Shown: piece by piece, positions 60,979 through 64,000 of the stretch
How positions within the stretch are numbered: the stretch's first letter is position 1
How the letters are laid out: each line of letters begins with the position of its first letter
Source of the DNA: Clostridium estertheticum
Lineage (GTDB): Bacteria > Bacillota > Clostridia > Clostridiales > Clostridiaceae
DNA length: 64,000 nt
Assembly (NCBI RefSeq): GCF_011065935.2
Contig: NZ_JAAMNH020000001.1
Location: forward strand, 4,299,001 to 4,363,000
Direction: 5' to 3'
Program-made: the position numbers and the translations under genes
The notes under the pieces: generated by a model
Seen by the model: the letters and a program-made list of their open reading frames with translations, nothing else
The model's database searches: none
Told to the model about the DNA's origin: nothing

Positions 60979-61893
60979 TTATCTAAGCTTCATTTCTTGT
61001 CCTATAATTGACTTCCAATTATCTATAATTGGTTTTATAATATTGGGTCCTATCTTTGATATGAAAACTAGTTTAGATTCTCCTTCTTCTAAGTTCAATA
61101 ATTTAAAATCAATTTTCCTATTAACCACATCCACTTGATTCCAGCCATCTTCTAATTTGAAAAACCCTTTTATTCTATAGCTCTTCTCAGAAACGCTATT
61201 TATAAATTCAGTTAGTTCTTCTTTAGTTACTTGTCCATTAAAAGTTAAATTTAAACTTTTAGGTTTGCTTTCAGGTGTATTAGTAGTTTCTTCATCTTCT
61301 GTCCATTGATTTTTCATTAAATCCTGACTAAAGAAATCATAGCTTAGTTCACCAAAGCTACATTCTTGAATTTCAACTTTAGAATTAATTTCTGAAATTC
61401 TATTTTTAATCTGAAAAAGTGTCTCTTCATTAACTAAATCTGTTTTATTAATTACAACCAAGTGACAGTGTTTAAGCTGTCTTTCTACTGTTTCCAAATC
61501 TTCTATTTGATCTAAAAAATGCAGAGCATCCACAAGGCAAATGGCTCCTTTATAGTCATAAACATTGCCCACAACAACCTCTACCCCGCTTAATACATCT
61601 CCAATATTAGACGGATCTGCAAGTCCAGAACTTTCTACAAATAAATATTTTAATGATTGTTTCGACATTTCAATCATAGCATGTGCAAAAGATAATTTTA
61701 GGCAAGAACAAAATATAGAACCCTTATTTATTTCAATTAACTCCATGCCTTCCTTCTTAATAATTTGTCCATCTATACCTATTTTCCCAAATTCGTTCAT
61801 TATCACCCCAACATTTTTATCTGATAAATTATTAAGCACATTCGTTAGAAATGTGGTTTTACCTGCACCCAAGAAACCCGTTAGTAAATACAA
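60979..61893 (-). CDS. CobW/P47K-family GTP-binding metal chaperone
   Basis: 304 residues from TTG 61893. P-loop TGFLGAGKTT is at residues 5-14, the metal motif CSCL at about 59, Walker-B-like VESSGLADP, and NKTDL. C-terminal domain FFKLEDGWNQVDVV follows. CobW family G3E GTPases deliver zinc or cobalt to enzymes. The start looks disrupted: TTG 61893 has no ribosome site, while a site and TTG at 61916 lie in a different frame across three AAAAT repeats. See findings. Confidence 0.85.
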   Translation of the reverse strand: MYLLTGFLGAGKTTFLTNVLNNLSDKNVGVIMNEFGKIGIDGQIIKKEGMELIEINKGSIFCSCLKLSFAHAMIEMSKQSLKYLFVESSGLADPSNIGDVLSGVEVVVGNVYDYKGAICLVDALHFLDQIEDLETVERQLKHCHLVVINKTDLVNEETLFQIKNRISEINSKVEIQECSFGELSYDFFSQDLMKNQWTEDEETTNTPESKPKSLNLTFNGQVTKEELTEFINSVSEKSYRIKGFFKLEDGWNQVDVVNRKIDFKLLNLEEGESKLVFISKIGPNIIKPIIDNWKSIIGQEMKLR

Positions 61894-61897
61894 GTTT

Positions 61898-61912
61898 ATT
61901 TTATTTTATTTT
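61898..61912 (-). repeat. AAAAT pentanucleotide repeat (three copies) at the CobW start
   Basis: On the minus strand, three tandem AAAAT units separate TTGG from AAACTTG. Two units would put the upstream TTG in frame with the P-loop; three shift it by one. Confidence 0.7.
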
Positions 61913-62100
61913 CCAATTGTCTCCCTCTTCTCTAATAATCAAAATTTATTATGATTTTTTTGTTGCTGCCCAACTCCTTACCCCTTTTATCTTTCATTTT
62001 TTCACCTTCTATTATAAGGTAGAATTGGTATATATATAAGTAAATTATAAAATATTAATATATAAAGGTCAATGAAAAAAGAGATTCAGTAAATTATAAT

Positions 62101-62143
62101 AAAAAAAGGAGAATTTAATATAGTAACCCACATTAAACTCTCC
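62101..62143 (-). terminator. Terminator of the rib operon
   Basis: GGAGAGTTTAAT and ATTAAATTCTCC on the minus strand with a T7 tail. Confidence 0.85.
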
Positions 62144-62173
62144 AATATGTTTCATTTTTTTACGTGCTAAACA

Positions 62174-62635
62174 CTAAATTTCTTTTAATAAATTTGCCAT
62201 TTCTATTGCGGATACAGCAGCATCATAGCCCTTATTACCAGCTTTAGTTCCTGATCTTTCAATAGCTTGCTCAATATTTTCAGTAGTAAGCACTCCAAAA
62301 ATAACTGGAACTCCTGTTTCTAGTGATACAGATGCAATTCCTTTAGTAACTTCACCAGATACATATTCATAATGAGATGTAGCACCCCTTATAACTGCTC
62401 CTAAACATATTACACCATCATAATTACCAGACTTAGCCATCTTTTTTGCAACTAATGGTATCTCAAAAGCACCAGGCACCCATGCAATTTCAATGTTATC
62501 TTCTTCCACACCGTGACGTTTTAATCCATCTAGTGCTCCTGATAATAATTTTCCACCTATAAATTCATTAAATCTCGCTATAATAATTCCAAATTTTAAA
62601 CCTTCTGATATTAATTTACCTTCATATGTTTTCAT
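62174..62635 (-). CDS. ribH: 6,7-dimethyl-8-ribityllumazine synthase
   Basis: 153 residues. FAD-pathway enzyme that condenses 5-amino-6-ribitylamino-uracil with dihydroxybutanone phosphate. Features: GIIARFNEFIGGKLL, WVPGAFEIPLVAKK, GAVIRGATSHYEYV and GVLTTENIEQAIERSG. AGGAGG precedes the start. Last gene of the operon after ribBA. Confidence 0.96.
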   Translation of the reverse strand: MKTYEGKLISEGLKFGIIIARFNEFIGGKLLSGALDGLKRHGVEEDNIEIAWVPGAFEIPLVAKKMAKSGNYDGVICLGAVIRGATSHYEYVSGEVTKGIASVSLETGVPVIFGVLTTENIEQAIERSGTKAGNKGYDAAVSAIEMANLLKEI

Positions 62636-62703
62636 TGTAATTCCTCCTATTAATTTTGATATTTTAGTTTTTGATATATTTTCATAAAATAAACAACTTA
62701 TAT

Positions 62704-63906
62704 TTATTTTAATTTAAGTATGTGTCCCATTTTTTTCTTTTTAGTTTCTAAATAAAACTTATTTCTTTCATTATGATTCATCTCAATAGCCACTCTTTCA
62801 ACTATATCAATACCATAACCTGAAATACCTGTTATTTTTTTAGGATTGTTAGTCATCATTCTTATCTTTTTAGCACCGAGCAGCTCCAATATCTGAGCTC
62901 CTATACCATAATCTCTCATATCTACCGGAAATCCTAAAGCTAAATTTGCTTCTGCAGTATCCATTCCACTATCTTGAAGATTATAAGCCTTTAGCTTATT
63001 AATTAATCCAATTCCGCGTCCTTCCTGTCTCATGTAAACCAAAATTCCACACTCCTGCTTTGCTATTGCTTTCATGGCTGCATCATATTGTTCCCCACAA
63101 TCACATCTCATAGACCCCAGTGCATCTCCAGTAAGGCACTCAGAGTGTACCCTAACAAGTACAGGTTTGCTACTGTCTATTTTCCCTTTTACTAATGCTA
63201 CATGATGTTCTCCATTTATCTTATTAACAAATCCATAGATTTTAAATTCTCCATATCTAGTTGGCATTTTAGCTTCTGTTACCATCTCTACAAGGCATTC
63301 AGTTTTTCTTCTATAAGCAATTAAATCTACTATAGTAATTATTTTTAAATCATGCTTTTTCACATATTCCATCAGCTGCGGAACTCTAGCCATTGATCCA
63401 TCATCATTCATTATTTCACAAATTACCCCTGCAGGATATAATCCAGCAAGCCTTGCCATATCAACTGCAGCTTCAGTATGTCCAGCCCTTTTTAACACTC
63501 CACCCTCTCTTGCTGCTAGAGGAAATACATGTCCTGGTCTATTAAAATCCTTTGCGGTAGCCTGTGGGTCTACAACCTTTAATATAGTAGTAGATCTTTC
63601 TGCTGCGGATATTCCTGTAGTAGTACTTATAGCATCAATAGAAACTGTAAATGCTGTTCCATGAACATCAGTATTGTTTGTCACCATTTGCTTTATATTT
63701 AATTTATCTAATCTTTCTTTGGTTGTTGGCATGCATATAAGCCCACGGGCATATGTAGCCATAAAATTTATGTTTTCCTTAGTAGCTTTTTCCGCAGCTA
63801 TTATTATATCTCCTTCATTTTCCCTATCCTCGTCATCTACCACCACAATCATTTTTCCATTTTTAACATCTTCTAGTGCTTCCTCAATAGTATTAAATTT
63901 AAACAT
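62704..63906 (-). CDS. ribBA: 3,4-dihydroxy-2-butanone-4-phosphate synthase / GTP cyclohydrolase II
   Basis: 400 residues, a fusion. The N-terminal half carries VDDEDRENEGDIIIAAE and RAGHTEAAVDMARLAGL. The C-terminal GTP cyclohydrolase II has the zinc site SECLTGDALGSMRCDCGEQ and RQEGRGIGL. It supplies both riboflavin precursors. AAGGGGTG lies before ATG 63906. Confidence 0.97.
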   Translation of the reverse strand: MFKFNTIEEALEDVKNGKMIVVVDDEDRENEGDIIIAAEKATKENINFMATYARGLICMPTTKERLDKLNIKQMVTNNTDVHGTAFTVSIDAISTTTGISAAERSTTILKVVDPQATAKDFNRPGHVFPLAAREGGVLKRAGHTEAAVDMARLAGLYPAGVICEIMNDDGSMARVPQLMEYVKKHDLKIITIVDLIAYRRKTECLVEMVTEAKMPTRYGEFKIYGFVNKINGEHHVALVKGKIDSSKPVLVRVHSECLTGDALGSMRCDCGEQYDAAMKAIAKQECGILVYMRQEGRGIGLINKLKAYNLQDSGMDTAEANLALGFPVDMRDYGIGAQILELLGAKKIRMMTNNPKKITGISGYGIDIVERVAIEMNHNERNKFYLETKKKKMGHILKLK

Positions 63907-63959
63907 TACTACACCCCTTAATTTTTTTAATTATTGCTTTATGCTGTGAAGAAGATTTA

Positions 63960-64000
63960 TTAAAATCCATTTTCCAGAAGATAATCCATACTTATAGGTT
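63960..64000 (-). CDS. ribE: 3' end of riboflavin synthase alpha gene (partial)
   Basis: The minus strand reads P-I-S-M-D-Y-L-L-E-N-G-F-stop, 13 codons to the window edge, which matches the usual riboflavin synthase alpha C-terminus (MxFLxENGF). The gene order ribE-ribBA-ribH fits the clostridial rib operon. The sequence is too short to be sure. Confidence 0.5.
   Translation of the reverse strand, partial: PISMDYLLENGF

Overview
The window is AT-rich, densely packed, and looks like a chromosomal segment of an anaerobic low-GC Firmicute, most likely Clostridium sensu stricto. Evidence: an Rnf complex in the clostridial order rnfCDGEAB, a clostridial-type hybrid cluster protein, a large 2-hydroxyacyl-CoA dehydratase activase, strong AGGAGG-type ribosome binding sites, frequent TTG and GTG starts, and T-tailed hairpin terminators. 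The species cannot be read from the sequence. I saw no tRNA, rRNA, CRISPR array, prophage or complete insertion sequence.

Region by region. 1-3.6 kb: the 5' part of a large activase (running off the left edge), divergent from an ABC ATPase/permease pair that lacks a binding protein. 3.8-8.5 kb: a TPR protein preceded by three 18-bp tandem repeats, a membrane transglutaminase-like protein, RecX, an M16 peptidase, and the queuosine-precursor transporter QueT behind a preQ1-I riboswitch. 8.6-12.7 kb: a DEAD-box helicase, an MgtC-type protein, a decayed glpP antiterminator gene, a UPF0158 protein and a DUF1292 protein. 12.8-20.3 kb: birA, a radical SAM protein, a palindromic repeat, then a leftward run dinB - unknown - cca - DUF1292 - small protein - HD protein. 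20.4-24.1 kb: the general PTS genes (IIA, HPr, enzyme I) behind a GlcT-type RNA antiterminator and terminator, next to the antiterminator gene. 24.4-31 kb: hcp with an HcpR-like operator, an ECF S component, a Na/Pi cotransporter with Pho-box-like repeats, an acyltransferase, and a YtxH operon. 31-35.3 kb: rarA and a TelA/YceG pair.

35.7-44.2 kb is the energy-conservation block: rnfCDGEAB, an AraC/GyrI regulator, a 247-bp palindromic element, and a leftward operon apbE - NusG-domain-II protein - Gx transporter. ApbE could attach the covalent FMN of RnfD and RnfG. 44.3-48.6 kb holds two tandem copies of a MetP/MetS-type sodium symporter, each with a 31-residue small subunit absent from simple ORF lists. 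49.1-55.8 kb is an oppABCDF oligopeptide transporter; its OppA and OppC carry extra segments. 56-64 kb: a NamZ-like muramidase, 5-formyl-THF cyclo-ligase, a HAD phosphatase, a diguanylate cyclase, two paralogous small membrane proteins, a CobW GTPase whose start lies behind a pentanucleotide repeat that throws it out of frame, and the end of a riboflavin operon (ribE fragment, ribBA, ribH).

No clearly new multi-gene system was found. The observations most worth checking are the AAAAT repeat before the CobW gene, the two long palindromic elements, the 11-bp-spaced operator repeats before the YtxH operon, the duplicated metPS locus with conserved internal hairpins, and the apbE gene that appears to need a non-canonical start codon.
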